In this document: piece by piece, positions 10,199-25,497 of the stretch
Position numbering within the stretch: the first letter of the stretch is position 1
How the letters are laid out: the number at the start of each line of letters is the position of its first letter
DNA from: Sympetrum striolatum
Taxonomy: Eukaryota > Arthropoda > Insecta > Odonata > Libellulidae
Length of the DNA: 64,000 bases
Assembly: GCA_947579665.1 (NCBI GenBank)
Contig: OX388348.1
Location: forward strand, 8,246,001-8,310,000
Direction of reading: 5' to 3'
Translations under genes and position numbers: made by a program
Notes under the pieces: generated by a model
Database searches by the model: none
Told to the model about the DNA's origin: nothing
Seen by the model: the letters and a program-made list of their open reading frames with translations, nothing else

Positions 10199-13100
10199 AT
10201 GCATTTTACAATTTTTCTCTTCCACAGGATGGTTTAGGAGGAGATTTGAAGGTAGGAACACCATTAAACCTATATCAATAATGTATTTATTAGCTCCCCA
10301 TTCCTGAAAGGTTAGAAAAGAGATCATGAATATTCAATTACAAAATTAAAATCATAAAAAGTATTATTTTCTAATGATAATCAGATACCGAGACGTAAAT
10401 ATATATATTCTAAAATCTTAAGAAAAACATACCTTATTTTGTCATCACTAATTGGATAGGCATTGGAATAACTGCATCCAACGATAATCTCAAATAAGAT
10501 GCCTTCTTCAAAGCGCATCGATCATTAAAACGTCTCCTCAACATGAGAGGTCAGATCAGACCCTCTACATGAAATCTTCAAGTTTTAGTCCCATAATGGG
10601 CAGAACTTCTCAATCATGAGAGGCAAAATGCCTCTCGGTGACGAGAATTGTATCTGCAAATGGTATCTCTCTTTTGAAAGCTACCAGAAAGTCTTGAAGG
10701 GCAAAACATCTCAATCGGAATCCAGATCGTCGATGAGAATATTATTTTGCCAAAGGTAGCTTTCTATTGAGTGATACCATGAGGTACGCAGACCCTCTTT
10801 CCATGGGCAGAACCTCTCAAACAGGAGAGGCGTTACACCTCCCCTCAAGAGAACTGTATTCTGAAAATGGTACCTTACATTTAAGAGCTACCCCGTGGTA
10901 CCCAGACCCACTCGATGGGCAGAATCTCTCAACCTGGAGGAGGCATCACACCACTCCATAGTGAGAATTTTATTCTGCTAGGGTAGCTCTCTTTTGAAGT
11001 TACCAGAAGACCAGCAGACCTCTCAGCAGGAAGGATTACATGGAGATTTTAAGGTAGGTAAACCAGTAGACCTTTATCAATAATGTATTTATAAGCACCC
11101 CATTCCTGAAAGGTTAGACAGGAGACCATTAATATTCAATGAAAAAATTTTAATCATAAAAATTATTATTTTCTAATGAAAATCAGATACCAATACTTAA
11201 AAAATATATTCTAAAATCTTAAGAAAAAACAAACCTTATTTTGTCATCACCAATTGGGAAGGCATTGGAATCCCTCCATCCAACGATAATCCCAAATAAG
11301 ATGCCTTCTTCATAGCGCATCGATTATTAAAACGTCTCACTCACTGTGAGAGGTCAGATCAGACCCTCTACATGAAATCTTCAAGTTTTAGTCCCATAAT
11401 GGGCAGAACTTCTCTATCAAGAGAGGCAAAATGCCTCTCGGTGACGAGAATTGTATCTGCAAATGGTATCTCTCTTTTGATAACTACCAGAAAATCTTGA
11501 AGGGCAAAACATCTCAATCGGAATCCTGATCGTCGATGAGAATATTATTTTGCCAAAGGTAGCTTTCTATTGAGTGATACCATGAGGTACGCAGACCCTC
11601 TTTCCATGGGCAGAACCTCTCAAGCAGGGGAGGCATTACACCTCCCCTGAAGAGAACTGTATTCTGAAAATGGTACCTTTCATTTAAGAGCTACCCCGTG
11701 GTACCCAGACCCACTCGATGGGCAGAATCTCTCGACTTGGGGGAGGCATCACACCACTCCATAGTGAGAATTTTATTCTGCTAGGGTAGCTCTCTTTTGA
11801 AGTTACCAGAAGAGCAGAAGACCTCTCCATATGGGTACCTATAAAACAATAGTTGTTAATTATGGCCTTAAAATAATTGAATAATTTGGTCCAATTTTAT
11901 TTAGATATTTTCAAAGTATTCTAGGCTTAAAGCTATTTACTCTAAAAGTTGTAACCCTATGTTGATTCATTACCTTGAAAGTCCTGTTATTTTATTGTAG
12001 TAGTAGTCAGTTTTCCCTTTGCCTATCCAACAACATCCAAAGATTTCTAATTTCTCCATCCCCAGCTGCTTGGGTTTAATGAACATAGGTACGGCATTGC
12101 TTAGTCCCACATTATGTTGACCTCAACTAATGAAAACTTATGATCTTCATCTGCGTGCTCATAGGAATATTACGCTTTTGTTTACCATCTCTTTCTAATG
12201 CCGTCTATGGTTATTGTATCTCTGCTGCGAATAAAGCTTCAAATGCACTCAATTATTTATTATAATTTTCAAACTTTGGATTAAGTTTTACCATAAAGCT
12301 AGTTTAGTTTAGTTATCACACGTTCATTGACTATATAGATATTTGCTCACCTTTCCGGATCATTAGTGACTGATATCAACTGCTTTTCCATAGTAGTCAG
12401 CATCGAACACATGACACTGAAGCTAAATTTCGTTTTTTTCTAGGTGGTTAAACATTATTGCCAGTACGTTGAAGAAATTTCAAGTCAGTGACACTTATGA
12501 AATATGGTTACAATTTTAATCCCCCATGAATGAATCAGTGAATGTATAATTAGGTATAATATAAGAAACATCTATATGTAATAGATAGGAGATGGATTAA
12601 CATATACAACATTCATTTGTAATCATCATAAAGTCATTTTTGATACACCACTTTGTGCTACCAGTGCCTCAATGAGGCCATGGCAGTGGACTATGATGCA
12701 CAGTCGGACGAGACCACACTTGCCCTTGCACACAAAGTTCCCAAAATGGCCTGTGGAAAAACTACTACTAAACCGTCGACCCATAACCTTGTGCCCAAAG
12801 CAGTGCGGAGCTTGTGTTATAAATTTTATGTACTCAAACCAAACTAGCTAGGCATACTCTATGCTCCGAAGGACTGGATACACAAAGAATATATTTAAAT
12901 TAATTTCTATGAACCTATTATATTTCCATAGGAAGTTCTATTGGAAATGGAAACGTTGCCAATAAACAATAGCAAATACGCACCTGATAAACAATAATAT
13001 TAATAAATAGCAGATGAAAATTTTAAAACTTAGGTCGAATATTTTTCCTTAAGTAGATAATCAGCAACTTCCCGTTGATCAGTATTTCATGAATAACTCC

Positions 13101-15299
13101 TAAACAATCAGTTATACAAAAATATCTTTCACACAAAAGTTATATTAAATTGCATTCTCTAAAACTTTTAAAATAATTGTATATACCTAAGTATCAGATT
13201 AATGGACATATTATGCAAAAATCAGAAACCAGCCTCAAAAATAGAGCTCGACTTCCAGCTAACCGATTTAAACCAGGAACTAATCAACTCTAACGACAAC
13301 AACAAAAGTACTATTTATGAAATTTGACACTGATAAAACAAACAGTTTTCATACTACAGTGCCCACGAAGTACATAATCAGCTACTTCCGGTTTATCAGT
13401 ATTTCACGAATAACTCCTTACCAATCAGTGATAAAAAAATAATTTCAATACAGCAGTTATAGAAAATTATATTTTCTAAAACAATAGTATAAACCTAAAT
13501 ATCATTTTTTTGAGATTTTTCACAACAAAGGAAATTTGCTTCCAAGAATAAAAAAAGCTCAACTTCTGGTTAAACGATTTGTTCCAAAAAATTATCAACT
13601 CTGTCAGCACCCCACAATATATGTGTGAAGTTTGGTACTGATAGGGCTAATAGTTTTCACGTTAGAGCGCCCACAAGCACACAAACACACACAGATGCTG
13701 ACATCGTTCCAAAAATGGTCAGAACGTATTCTAGGGACCCCAAAACATGTATTTCGGTTGAAATCTCGAAGTCAAATTTTTTCATGGAAACAATACTTTC
13801 AATATACTATGAATATGGAGAAAGTAAAAATCCAATTAGTATGAAGGAATTGACCCTAAAATACATTGTATATTGTATGTTGGCAACAACAAAAGTGTAA
13901 AATCTTCTACCACTATTCAAAGAGTCTAAACAATTTTGGTTACAGACCACCCACTGCCATTTTACACTTCCATTATTTCATTGAATTTAAGAAAAATAAA
14001 TCCAACAAAGCAAACCAAAAGACTGCTTTAATGTAAAGTAACCACAAGGATGATCATTGAAATAAATTTGATTTCCAGAAATACATCCCACAAACTTCGT
14101 CCATGATCCAAAATTGGAAATATTCCTATAATTATAATATAATCTGCTAGTTAAGATGGCAGACACTGGCTTACTCAAGCATTTTGACAAAATCATATTG
14201 CAAACTGTATAACAGAACATATTGACAGTAATTGCAATATTATATCTAAATATTTATTATATCTATATAAGGTATGAAATATATATATATATATATATAT
14301 TTATAAAATTATGAACTCACCAGAATATTATGATCATGTACCCCCAAATCGAGCATAGAGCAATGTGAAAGGAAAAGCCGGAGCAAAGATATTTTGAAAG
14401 GAGAGGATTTAACAGTACTTCAACAGAACGAACGGAAAACCACAACAAATCAACAAAGGCAAACTGGAGCAGAGCATATGAAAAAATTCTTGATTTTCCC
14501 CATCATACCATCTAAATCTACTGTATCATACTTGAAACCCAATTAACTTATCACTACCGAATAAAAACATAAATTTACATGATATAACACCATTGAAACT
14601 TGATCAAAGAAATAATTAGGTCATGCATTGTATTGGAAAACTTAGAGACGCATTTCAAAACAATGAATTGAAAACAATATACGTAATAATATCTTACTCT
14701 GCAGCCACCCTTAAAGCACTCACTGGCTGTCGTTATACTTCCCTTGCCCTAAACAGGAGCCATCGAGAGGCCTTGTACATTCTTCCAATGAATGTCTCCG
14801 CAACTTGGTGTCTCTCTTAAGCAACTGTCCCATACTGTAGACTGCAGTGGTCCATTTCCACCATTCTCCACTTTACTTCCAAGTTGCAGCACTCTGGAGC
14901 TTCTGGTATTATTTGAGGAACATTCTGTGCATATTCTCTATATGAATAATAGGACAAACACATAATATATTTATTATAATTATAAACGCCGATTGAAATT
15001 CCAGTAATAGCAGCAGATCATATTAGATGATTACATAGCAATTAAACAAGGAAATTACAACTTGGGATGCATAGTGCTAAACCTATATTGAAATGAGGAT
15101 CTATTAAATGATAAAAGAGTTACCTTAGATTTTTCAAAAGGAGAGCCTGCACAAACCTTCCCAAAGTAACCTGTAGTATCTGGTTCATCGATTTCTACCA
15201 CATTTCAGCTTTGTAGTAGGTGATGGTTATTAAGACAAGGTCATTAAGGTCCAGAATGACTTATCTTGCCAAAGCAATTAAGAATGTGCTGATATTCCT
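10199..15299. repeat. 5.1-kb tandem unit, copy 3
   Basis: Full-length copy of 5101 bp. The two extra bases lie in the AT microsatellite, which has 11 dinucleotides here against 10 in most copies. A private substitution changes AAATAACAGATG to AAATAGCAGATG near 13009. Confidence 0.97.
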
Positions 15300-18200
15300 A
15301 TGCATTTTACAAATTTTCTCTTCCACAGGATGGTTTAGGAGGAGATTTGAAGGTAGGAACACCATTAAACCTATATCAATAATGTATTTATTAGCTCCCC
15401 ATTCCTGAAAGGTTAGAAAAGAGATCATGAATATTCAATTACAAAATTAAAATCATAAAAAGTATTATTTTCTAATGATAATCAGATACCGAGACGTAAA
15501 TATATATATTCTAAAATCTTAAGAAAAACATACCTTATTTTGTCATCACTAATTGGATAGGCATTGGAATAACTGCATCCAACGATAATCTCAAATAAGA
15601 TGCCTTCTTCAAAGCGCATCGATCATTAAAACGTCTCCTCAACATGAGAGGTCAGATCAGACCCTCTACATGAAATCTTCAAGTTTTAGTCCCATAATGG
15701 GCAGAACTTCTCAATCATGAGAGGCAAAATGCCTCTCGGTGACGAGAATTGTATCTGCAAATGGTATCTCTCTTTTGAAAGCTACCAGAAAGTCTTGAAG
15801 GGCAAAACATCTCAATCGGAATCCAGATCGTCGATGAGAATATTATTTTGCCAAAGGTAGCTTTCTATTGAGTGATACCATGAGGTACGCAGACCCTCTT
15901 TCCATGGGCAGAACCTCTCAAACAGGAGAGGCGTTACACCTCCCCTCAAGAGAACTGTATTCTGAAAATGGTACCTTACATTTAAGAGCTACCCCGTGGT
16001 ACCCAGACCCACTCGATGGGCAGAATCTCTCAACCTGGAGGAGGCATCACACCACTCCATAGTGAGAATTTTATTCTGCTAGGGTAGCTCTCTTTTGAAG
16101 TTACCAGAAGACCAGCAGACCTCTCAGCAGGAAGGATTACATGGAGATTTTAAGGTAGGTAAACCAGTAGACCTTTATCAATAATGTATTTATAAGCACC
16201 CCATTCCTGAAAGGTTAGACAGGAGACCATTAATATTCAATGAAAAAATTTTAATCATAAAAATTATTATTTTCTAATGAAAATCAGATACCAATACTTA
16301 AAAAATATATTCTAAAATCTTAAGAAAAAACAAACCTTATTTTGTCATCACCAATTGGGAAGGCATTGGAATCCCTCCATCCAACGATAATCCCAAATAA
16401 GATGCCTTCTTCATAGCGCATCGATTATTAAAACGTCTCACTCACTGTGAGAGGTCAGATCAGACCCTCTACATGAAATCTTCAAGTTTTAGTCCCATAA
16501 TGGGCAGAACTTCTCTATCAAGAGAGGCAAAATGCCTCTCGGTGACGAGAATTGTATCTGCAAATGGTATCTCTCTTTTGATAACTACCAGAAAATCTTG
16601 AAGGGCAAAACATCTCAATCGGAATCCTGATCGTCGATGAGAATATTATTTTGCCAAAGGTAGCTTTCTATTGAGTGATACCATGAGGTACGCAGACCCT
16701 CTTTCCATGGGCAGAACCTCTCAAGCAGGGGAGGCATTACACCTCCCCTGAAGAGAACTGTATTCTGAAAATGGTACCTTTCATTTAAGAGCTACCCCGT
16801 GGTACCCAGACCCACTCGATGGGCAGAATCTCTCGACTTGGGGGAGGCATCACACCACTCCATAGTGAGAATTTTATTCTGCTAGGGTAGCTCTCTTTTG
16901 AAGTTACCAGAAGAGCAGAAGACCTCTCCATATGGGTACCTATAAAACAATAGTTGTTAATTATGGCCTTAAAATAATTGAATAATTTGGTCCAATTTTA
17001 TTTAGATATTTTCAAAGTATTCTAGGCTTAAAGCTATTTACTCTAAAAGTTGTAACCCTATGTTGATTCATTACCTTGAAAGTCCTGTTATTTTATTGTA
17101 GTAGTAGTCAGTTTTCCCTTTGCCTATCCAACAACATCCAAAGATTTCTAATTTCTCCATCCCCAGCTGCTTGGGTTTAATGAACATAGGTACGGCATTG
17201 CTTAGTCCCACATTATGTTGACCTCAACTAATGAAAACTTATGATCTTCATCTGCGTGCTCATAGGAATATTACGCTTTTGTTTACCATCTCTTTCTAAT
17301 GCCGTCTATGGTTATTGTATCTCTGCTGCGAATAAAGCTTCAAATGCACTCAATTATTTATTATAATTTTCAAACTTTGGATTAAGTTTTACCATAAAGC
17401 TAGTTTAGTTTAGTTATCACACGTTCATTGACTATATAGATATTTGCTCACCTTTCCGGATCATTAGTGACTGATATCAACTGCTTTTCCATAGTAGTCA
17501 GCATCGAACACATGACACTGAAGCTAAATTTCGTTTTTTTCTAGGTGGTTAAACATTATTGCCAGTACGTTGAAGAAATTTCAAGTCAGTGACACTTATG
17601 AAATATGGTTACAATTTTAATCCCCCATGAATGAATCAGTGAATGTATAATTAGGTATAATATAAGAAACATCTATATGTAATAGATAGGAGATGGATTA
17701 ACATATACAACATTCATTTGTAATCATCATAAAGTCATTTTTGATACACCACTTTGTGCTACCAGTGCCTCAATGAGGCCATGGCAGTGGACTATGATGC
17801 ACAGTCGGACGAGACCACACTTGCCCTTGCACACAAAGTTCCCAAAATGGCCTGTGGAAAAACTACTACTAAACCGTCGACCCATAACCTTGTGCCCAAA
17901 GCAGTGCGGAGCTTGTGTTATAAATTTTATGTACTCAAACCAAACTAGCTAGGCATACTCTATGCTCCGAAGGACTGGATACACAAAGAATATATTTAAA
18001 TTAATTTCTATGAACCTATTATATTTCCATAGGAAGTTCTATTGGAAATGGAAACGTTGCCAATAAACAATAGCAAATACGCACCTGATAAACAATAATA
18101 TTAATAAATAACAGATGAAAATTTTAAAACTTAGGTCGAATATTTTTCCTTAAGTAGATAATCAGCAACTTCCCGTTGATCAGTATTTCATGAATAACTC

Positions 18201-20398
18201 CTAAACAATCAGTTATACAAAAATATCTTTCACACAAAAGTTATATTAAATTGCATTCTCTAAAACTTTTAAAATAATTGTATATACCTAAGTATCAGAT
18301 TAATGGACATATTATGCAAAAATCAGAAACCAGCCTCAAAAATAGAGCTCGACTTCCAGCTAACCGATTTAAACCAGGAACTAATCAACTCTAACGACAA
18401 CAACAAAAGTACTATTTATGAAATTTGACACTGATAAAACAAACAGTTTTCATACTACAGTGCCCACGAAGTACATAATCAGCTACTTCCGGTTTATCAG
18501 TATTTCACGAATAACTCCTTACCAATCAGTGATAAAAAAATAATTTCAATACAGCAGTTATAGAAAATTATATTTTCTAAAACAATAGTATAAACCTAAA
18601 TATCATTTTTTTGAGATTTTTCACAACAAAGGAAATTTGCTTCCAAGAATAAAAAAAGCTCAACTTCTGGTTAAACGATTTGTTCCAAAAAATTATCAAC
18701 TCTGTCAGCACCCCACAATATATGTGTGAAGTTTGGTACTGATAGGGCTAATAGTTTTCACGTTAGAGCGCCCACAAGCACACAAACACACACAGATGCT
18801 GACATCGTTCCAAAAATGGTCAGAACGTATTCTAGGGACCCCAAAACATGTATTTCGGTTGAAATCTCGAAGTCAAATTTTTTCATGGAAACAATACTTT
18901 CAATATACTATGAATATGGAGAAAGTAAAAATCCAATTAGTATGAAGGAATTGACCCTAAAATACATTGTATATTGTATGTTGGCAACAACAAAAGTGTA
19001 AAATCTTCTACCACTATTCAAAGAGTCTAAACAATTTTGGTTACAGACCACCCACTGCCATTTTACACTTCCATTATTTCATTGAATTTAAGAAAAATAA
19101 ATCCAACAAAGCAAACCAAAAGACTGCTTTAATGTAAAGTAACCACAAGGATGATCATTGAAATAAATTTGATTTCCAGAAATACATCCCACAAACTTCG
19201 TCCATGATCCAAAATTGGAAATATTCCTATAATTATAATATAATCTGCTAGTTAAGATGGCAGACACTGGCTTACTCAAGCATTTTGACAAAATCATATT
19301 GCAAACTGTATAACAGAACATATTGACAGTAATTGCAATATTATATCTAAATATTTATTATATCTATATAAGGTATGAAATATATATATATATATATATT
19401 TATAAAATTATGAACTCACCAGAATATTATGATCATGTACCCCAAAATCGAGCATAGAGCAATGTGAAAGGAAAAGCCGGAGCAAAGATATTTTGAAAGG
19501 AGAGGATTTAACAGTACTTCAACAGAACGAACGGAAAACCACAACAAATCAACAAAGGCAAACTGGAGCAGAGCATATGAAAAAATTCTTGATTTTCCCC
19601 ATCATACCATCTAAATCTACTGTATCATACTTGAAACCCAATTAACTTATCACTACCGAATAAAAACATAAATTTACATGATATAACACCATTGAAACTT
19701 GATCAAAGAAATAATTAGGTCATGCATTGTATTGGAAAACTTAGAGACGCATTTCAAAACAATGAATTGAAAACAATATACGTAATAATATCTTACTCTG
19801 CAGCCACCCTTAAAGCACTCACTGGCTGTCGTTATACTTCCCTTGCCCTAAACAGGAGCCATCGAGAGGCCTTGTACATTCTTCCAATGAATGTCTCCGC
19901 AACTTGGTGTCTCTCTTAAGCAACTGTCCCATACTGTAGACTGCAGTGGTCCATTTCCACCATTCTCCACTTTACTTCCAAGTTGCAGCACTCTGGAGCT
20001 TCTGGTATTATTTGAGGAACATTCTGTGCATATTCTCTATATGAATAATAGGACAAACACATAATATATTTATTATAATTATAAATGCCGATTGAAATTC
20101 CAGTAATAGCAGCAGATCATATTAGATGATTACATAGCAATTAAACAAGGAAATTACAACTTGGGATGCATAGTGCTAAACCTATATTGAAATGAGGATC
20201 TATTAAATGATAAAAGAGTTACCTTAGATTTTTCAAAAGGAGAGCCTGCACAAACCTTCCCAAAGTAACCTGTAGTATCTGGTTCATCGATTTCTACCAC
20301 ATTTCAGCTTTGTAGTAGGTGATGGTTATTAAGACAAGGTCATTAAGGTCCAGAATGACTTATCTTGCCAAAGCAATTAAGAATGTGCTGATATTCCT
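15300..20398. repeat. 5.1-kb tandem unit, copy 4
   Basis: Full-length copy of 5099 bp. Private changes include CCCAAAATCGAGC near 19441 and AAATGCCG near 20084 (AAACGCCG elsewhere). Such private changes argue that the copies are separate genomic units rather than one unit duplicated by the assembler. Confidence 0.97.
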
Positions 20399-23300
20399 AT
20401 GCATTTTACAATTTTTCTCTTCCACAGGATGGTTTAGGAGGAGATTTGAAGGTAGGAACACCATTAAACCTATATCAATAATGTATTTATTAGCTCCCCA
20501 TTCCTGAAAGGTTAGAAAAGAGATCATGAATATTCAATTACAAAATTAAAATCATAAAAAGTATTATTTTCTAATGATAATCAGATACCGAGACGTAAAT
20601 ATATATATTCTAAAATCTTAAGAAAAACATACCTTATTTTGTCATCACTAATTGGATAGGCATTGGAATAACTGCATCCAACGATAATCTCAAATAAGAT
20701 GCCTTCTTCAAAGCGCATCGATCATTAAAACGTCTCCTCAACATGAGAGGTCAGATCAGACCCTCTACATGAAATCTTCAAGTTTTAGTCCCATAATGGG
20801 CAGAACTTCTCAATCAAGAGAGGCAAAATGCCTCTCGGTGACGAGAATTGTATCTGCAAATGGTATCTCTCTTTTGAAAGCTACCAGAAAGTCTTGAAGG
20901 GCAAAACATCTCAATCGGAATCCAGATCGTCGATGAGAATATTATTTTGCCAAAGGTAGCTTTCTATTGAGTGATACCATGAGGTACGCAGACCCTCTTT
21001 CCATGGGCAGAACCTCTCAAACAGGAGAGGCGTTACACCTCCCCTCAAGAGAACTGTATTCTGAAAATGGTACCTTACATTTAAGAGCTACCCCGTGGTA
21101 CCCAGACCCACTCGATGGGCAGAATCTCTCAACCTGGAGGAGGCATCACACCACTCCATAGTGAGAATTTTATTCTGCTAGGGTAGCTCTCTTTTGAAGT
21201 TACCAGAAGACCAGCAGACCTCTCAGCAGGAAGGATTACATGGAGATTTTAAGGTAGGTAAACCAGTAGACCTTTATCAATAATGTATTTATAAGCACCC
21301 CATTCCTGAAAGGTTAGACAGGAGACCATTAATATTCAATGAAAAAATTTTAATCATAAAAATTATTATTTTCTAATGAAAATCAGATACCAATACTTAA
21401 AAAATATATTCTAAAATCTTAAGAAAAAACAAACCTTATTTTGTCATCACCAATTGGGAAGGCATTGGAATCCCTCCATCCAACGATAATCCCAAATAAG
21501 ATGCCTTCTTCATAGCGCATCGATTATTAAAACGTCTCACTCACTGTGAGAGGTCAGATCAGACCCTCTACATGAAATCTTCAAGTTTTAGTCCCATAAT
21601 GGGCAGAACTTCTCTATCAAGAGAGGCAAAATGCCTCTCGGTGACGAGAATTGTATCTGCAAATGGTATCTCTCTTTTGATAACTACCAGAAAATCTTGA
21701 AGGGCAAAACATCTCAATCGGAATCCTGATCGTCGATGAGAATATTATTTTGCCAAAGGTAGCTTTCTATTGAGTGATACCATGAGGTACGCAGACCCTC
21801 TTTCCATGGGCAGAACCTCTCAAGCAGGGGAGGCATTACACCTCCCCTGAAGAGAACTGTATTCTGAAAATGGTACCTTTCATTTAAGAGCTACCCCGTG
21901 GTACCCAGACCCACTCGATGGGCAGAATCTCTCGACTTGGGGGAGGCATCACACCACTCCATAGTGAGAATTTTATTCTGCTAGGGTAGCTCTCTTTTGA
22001 AGTTACCAGAAGAGCAGAAGACCTCTCCATATGGGTACCTATAAAACAATAGTTGTTAATTATGGCCTTAAAATAATTGAATAATTTGGTCCAATTTTAT
22101 TTAGATATTTTCAAAGTATTCTAGGCTTAAAGCTATTTACTCTAAAAGTTGTAACCCTATGTTGATTCATTACCTTGAAAGTCCTGTTATTTTATTGTAG
22201 TAGTAGTCAGTTTTCCCTTTGCCTATCCAACAACATCCAAAGATTTCTAATTTCTCCATCCCCAGCTGCTTGGGTTTAATGAACATAGGTACGGCATTGC
22301 TTAGTCCCACATTATGTTGACCTCAACTAATGAAAACTTATGATCTTCATCTGCGTGCTCATAGGAATATTACGCTTTTGTTTACCATCTCTTTCTAATG
22401 CCGTCTATGGTTATTGTATCTCTGCTGCGAATAAAGCTTCAAATGCACTCAATTATTTAATATAATTTTCAAACTTTGGATTAAGTTTTACCATAAAGCT
22501 AGTTTAGTTTAGTTATCACACGTTCATTGACTATATAGATATTTGCTCACCTTTCCGGATCATTAGTGACTGATATCAACTGCTTTTCCATAGTAGTCAG
22601 CATCGAACACATGACACTGAAGCTAAATTTCGTTTTTTTCTAGGTGGTTAAACATTATTGCCAGTACGTTGAAGAAATTTCAAGTCAGTGACACTTATGA
22701 AATATGGTTACAATTTTAATCCCCCATGAATGAATCAGTGAATGTATAATTAGGTATAATATAAGAAACATCTATATGTAATAGATAGGAGATGGATTAA
22801 CATATACAACATTCATTTGTAATCATCATAAAGTCATTTTTGATACACCACTTTGTGCTACCAGTGCCTCAATGAGGCCATGGCAGTGGACTATGATGCA
22901 CAGTCGGACGAGACCACACTTGCCCTTGCACACAAAGTTCCCAAAATGGCCTGTGGAAAAACTACTACTAAACCGTCGACCCATAACCTTGTGCCCAAAG
23001 CAGTGCGGAGCTTGTGTTATAAATTTTATGTACTCAAACCAAACCAGCTAGGCATACTCTATGCTCCGAAGGACTGGATACACAAAGAATATATTTAAAT
23101 TAATTTCTATGAACCTATTATATTTCCATAGGAAGTTCTATTGGAAATGGAAACGTTGCCAATAAACAATAGCAAATACGCACCTGATAAACAATAATAT
23201 TAATAAATAACAGATGAAAATTTTAAAACTTAGGTCGAATATTTTTCCTTAAGTAGATAATCAGCAACTTCCCGTTGATCAGTATTTCATGAATAACTCC

Positions 23301-25497
23301 TAAACAATCAGTTATACAAAAATATCTTTCACACAAAAGTTATATTAAATTGCATTCTCTAAAACTTTTAAAATAATTGTATATACCTAAGTATCAGATT
23401 AATGGACATATTATGCAAAAATCAGAAACCAGCCTCAAAAATAGAGCTCGACTTCCAGCTAACCGATTTAAACCAGGAACTAATCAACTCTAACGACAAC
23501 AACAAAAGTACTATTTATGAAATTTGACACTGATAAAACAAACAGTTTTCATACTACAGTGCCCACGAAGTACATAATCAGCTACTTCCGGTTTATCAGT
23601 ATTTCACGAATAACTCCTTACCAATCAGTGATAAAAAAATAATTTCAATACAGCAGTTATAGAAAATTATATTTTCTAAAACAATAGTATAAACCTAAAT
23701 ATCATTTTTTTGAGATTTTTCACAACAAAGGAAATTTGCTTCCAAGAATAAAAAAAGCTCAACTTCTGGTTAAACGATTTGTTCCAAAAAATTATCAACT
23801 CTGTCAGCACCCCACAATATATGTGTGAAGTTTGGTACTGATAGGGCTAATAGTTTTCACGTTAGAGCGCCCACAAGCACACAAACACACACAGATGCTG
23901 ACATCGTTCCAAAAATGGTCAGAACGTATTCTAGGGACCCCAAAACATGTATTTCGGTTGAAATCTCGAAGTCAAATTTTTTCATGGAAACAATACTTTC
24001 AATATACTATGAATATGGAGAAAGTAAAAATCCAATTAGTATGAAGGAATTGACCCTAAAATACATTGTATATTGTATGTTGGCAACAACAAAAGTGTAA
24101 AATCTTCTACCACTATTCAAAGAGTCTAAACAATTTTGGTTACAGACCACCCACTGCCATTTTACACTTCCATTATTTCATTGAATTTAAGAAAAATAAA
24201 TCCAACAAAGCAAACCAAAAGACTGCTTTAATGTAAAGTAACCACAAGGATGATCATTGAAATAAATTTGATTTCCAGAAATACATCCCACAAACTTCGT
24301 CCATGATCCAAAATTGGAAATATTCCTATAATTATAATATAATCTGCTAGTTAAGATGGCAGACACTGGCTTACTCAAGCATTTTGACAAAATCATATTG
24401 CAAACTCTATAACAGAACATATTGACAGTAATTGCAATATTATATCTAAATATTTATTATATCTATATAAGGTATGAAATATATATATATATATATATTT
24501 ATAAAATTATGAACTCACCAGAATATTATGATCATGTACCCCCAAATCGAGCATAGAGCAATGTGAAAGGAAAAGCCGGAGCAAAGATATTTTGAAAGGA
24601 GAGGATTTAACAGTACTTCAACAGAACGAACGGAAAACCACAACAAATCAACAAAGGCAAACTGGAGCAGAGCATATGAAAAAATTCTTGATTTTCCCCA
24701 TCATACCATCTAAATCTACTGTATCATACTTGAAACCCAATTAACTTATCACTACCGAATAAAAACATAAATTTACATGATATAACACCATTGAAACTTG
24801 ATCAAAGAAATAATTAGGTCATGCATTGTATTGGAAAACTTAGAGACGCATTTCAAAACAATGAATTGAAAACAATATACGTAATAATATCTTACTCTGC
24901 AGCCACCCTTAAAGCACTCACTGGCTGTCGTTATACTTCCCTTGCCCTAAACAGGAGCCATCGAGAGGCCTTGTACATTCTTCCAATGAATGTCTCCGCA
25001 ACTTGGTGTCTCTCTTAAGCAACTGTCCCATACTGTAGACTGCAGTGGTCCATTTCCACCATTCTCCACTTTACTTCCAAGTTGCAGCACTCTGGAGCTT
25101 CTGGTATTATTTGAGGAACATTCTGTGCATATTCTCTATATGAATAATAGGACAAACACATAATATATTTATTATAATTATAAACGCCGATTCAAATTCC
25201 AGTAATAGCAGCAGATCATATTAGATGATTACATAGCAATTAAACAAGGAAATTACAACTTGGGATGCATAGTGCTAAACCTATATTGAAATGAGGATCT
25301 ATTAAATGATAAAAGAGTTACCTTAGATTTTTCAAAAGGAGAGCCTGCACAAACCTTCCCAAAGTAACCTGTAGTATCTGGTTCATCGATTTCTACCACA
25401 TTTCAGCTTTGTAGTAGGTGATGGTTATTAAGACAAGGTCATTAAGGTCCAGAATGACTTATCTTGCCAAAGCAATTAAGAATGTGCTGATATTCCT
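20399..25497. repeat. 5.1-kb tandem unit, copy 5
   Basis: Full-length copy of 5099 bp. A private T-to-C change near 23045 turns the TAG that ends the 64-codon plus-strand frame into CAG, lengthening that frame to 81 codons. Free gain and loss of stops like this fits neutral, non-coding DNA. Confidence 0.97.
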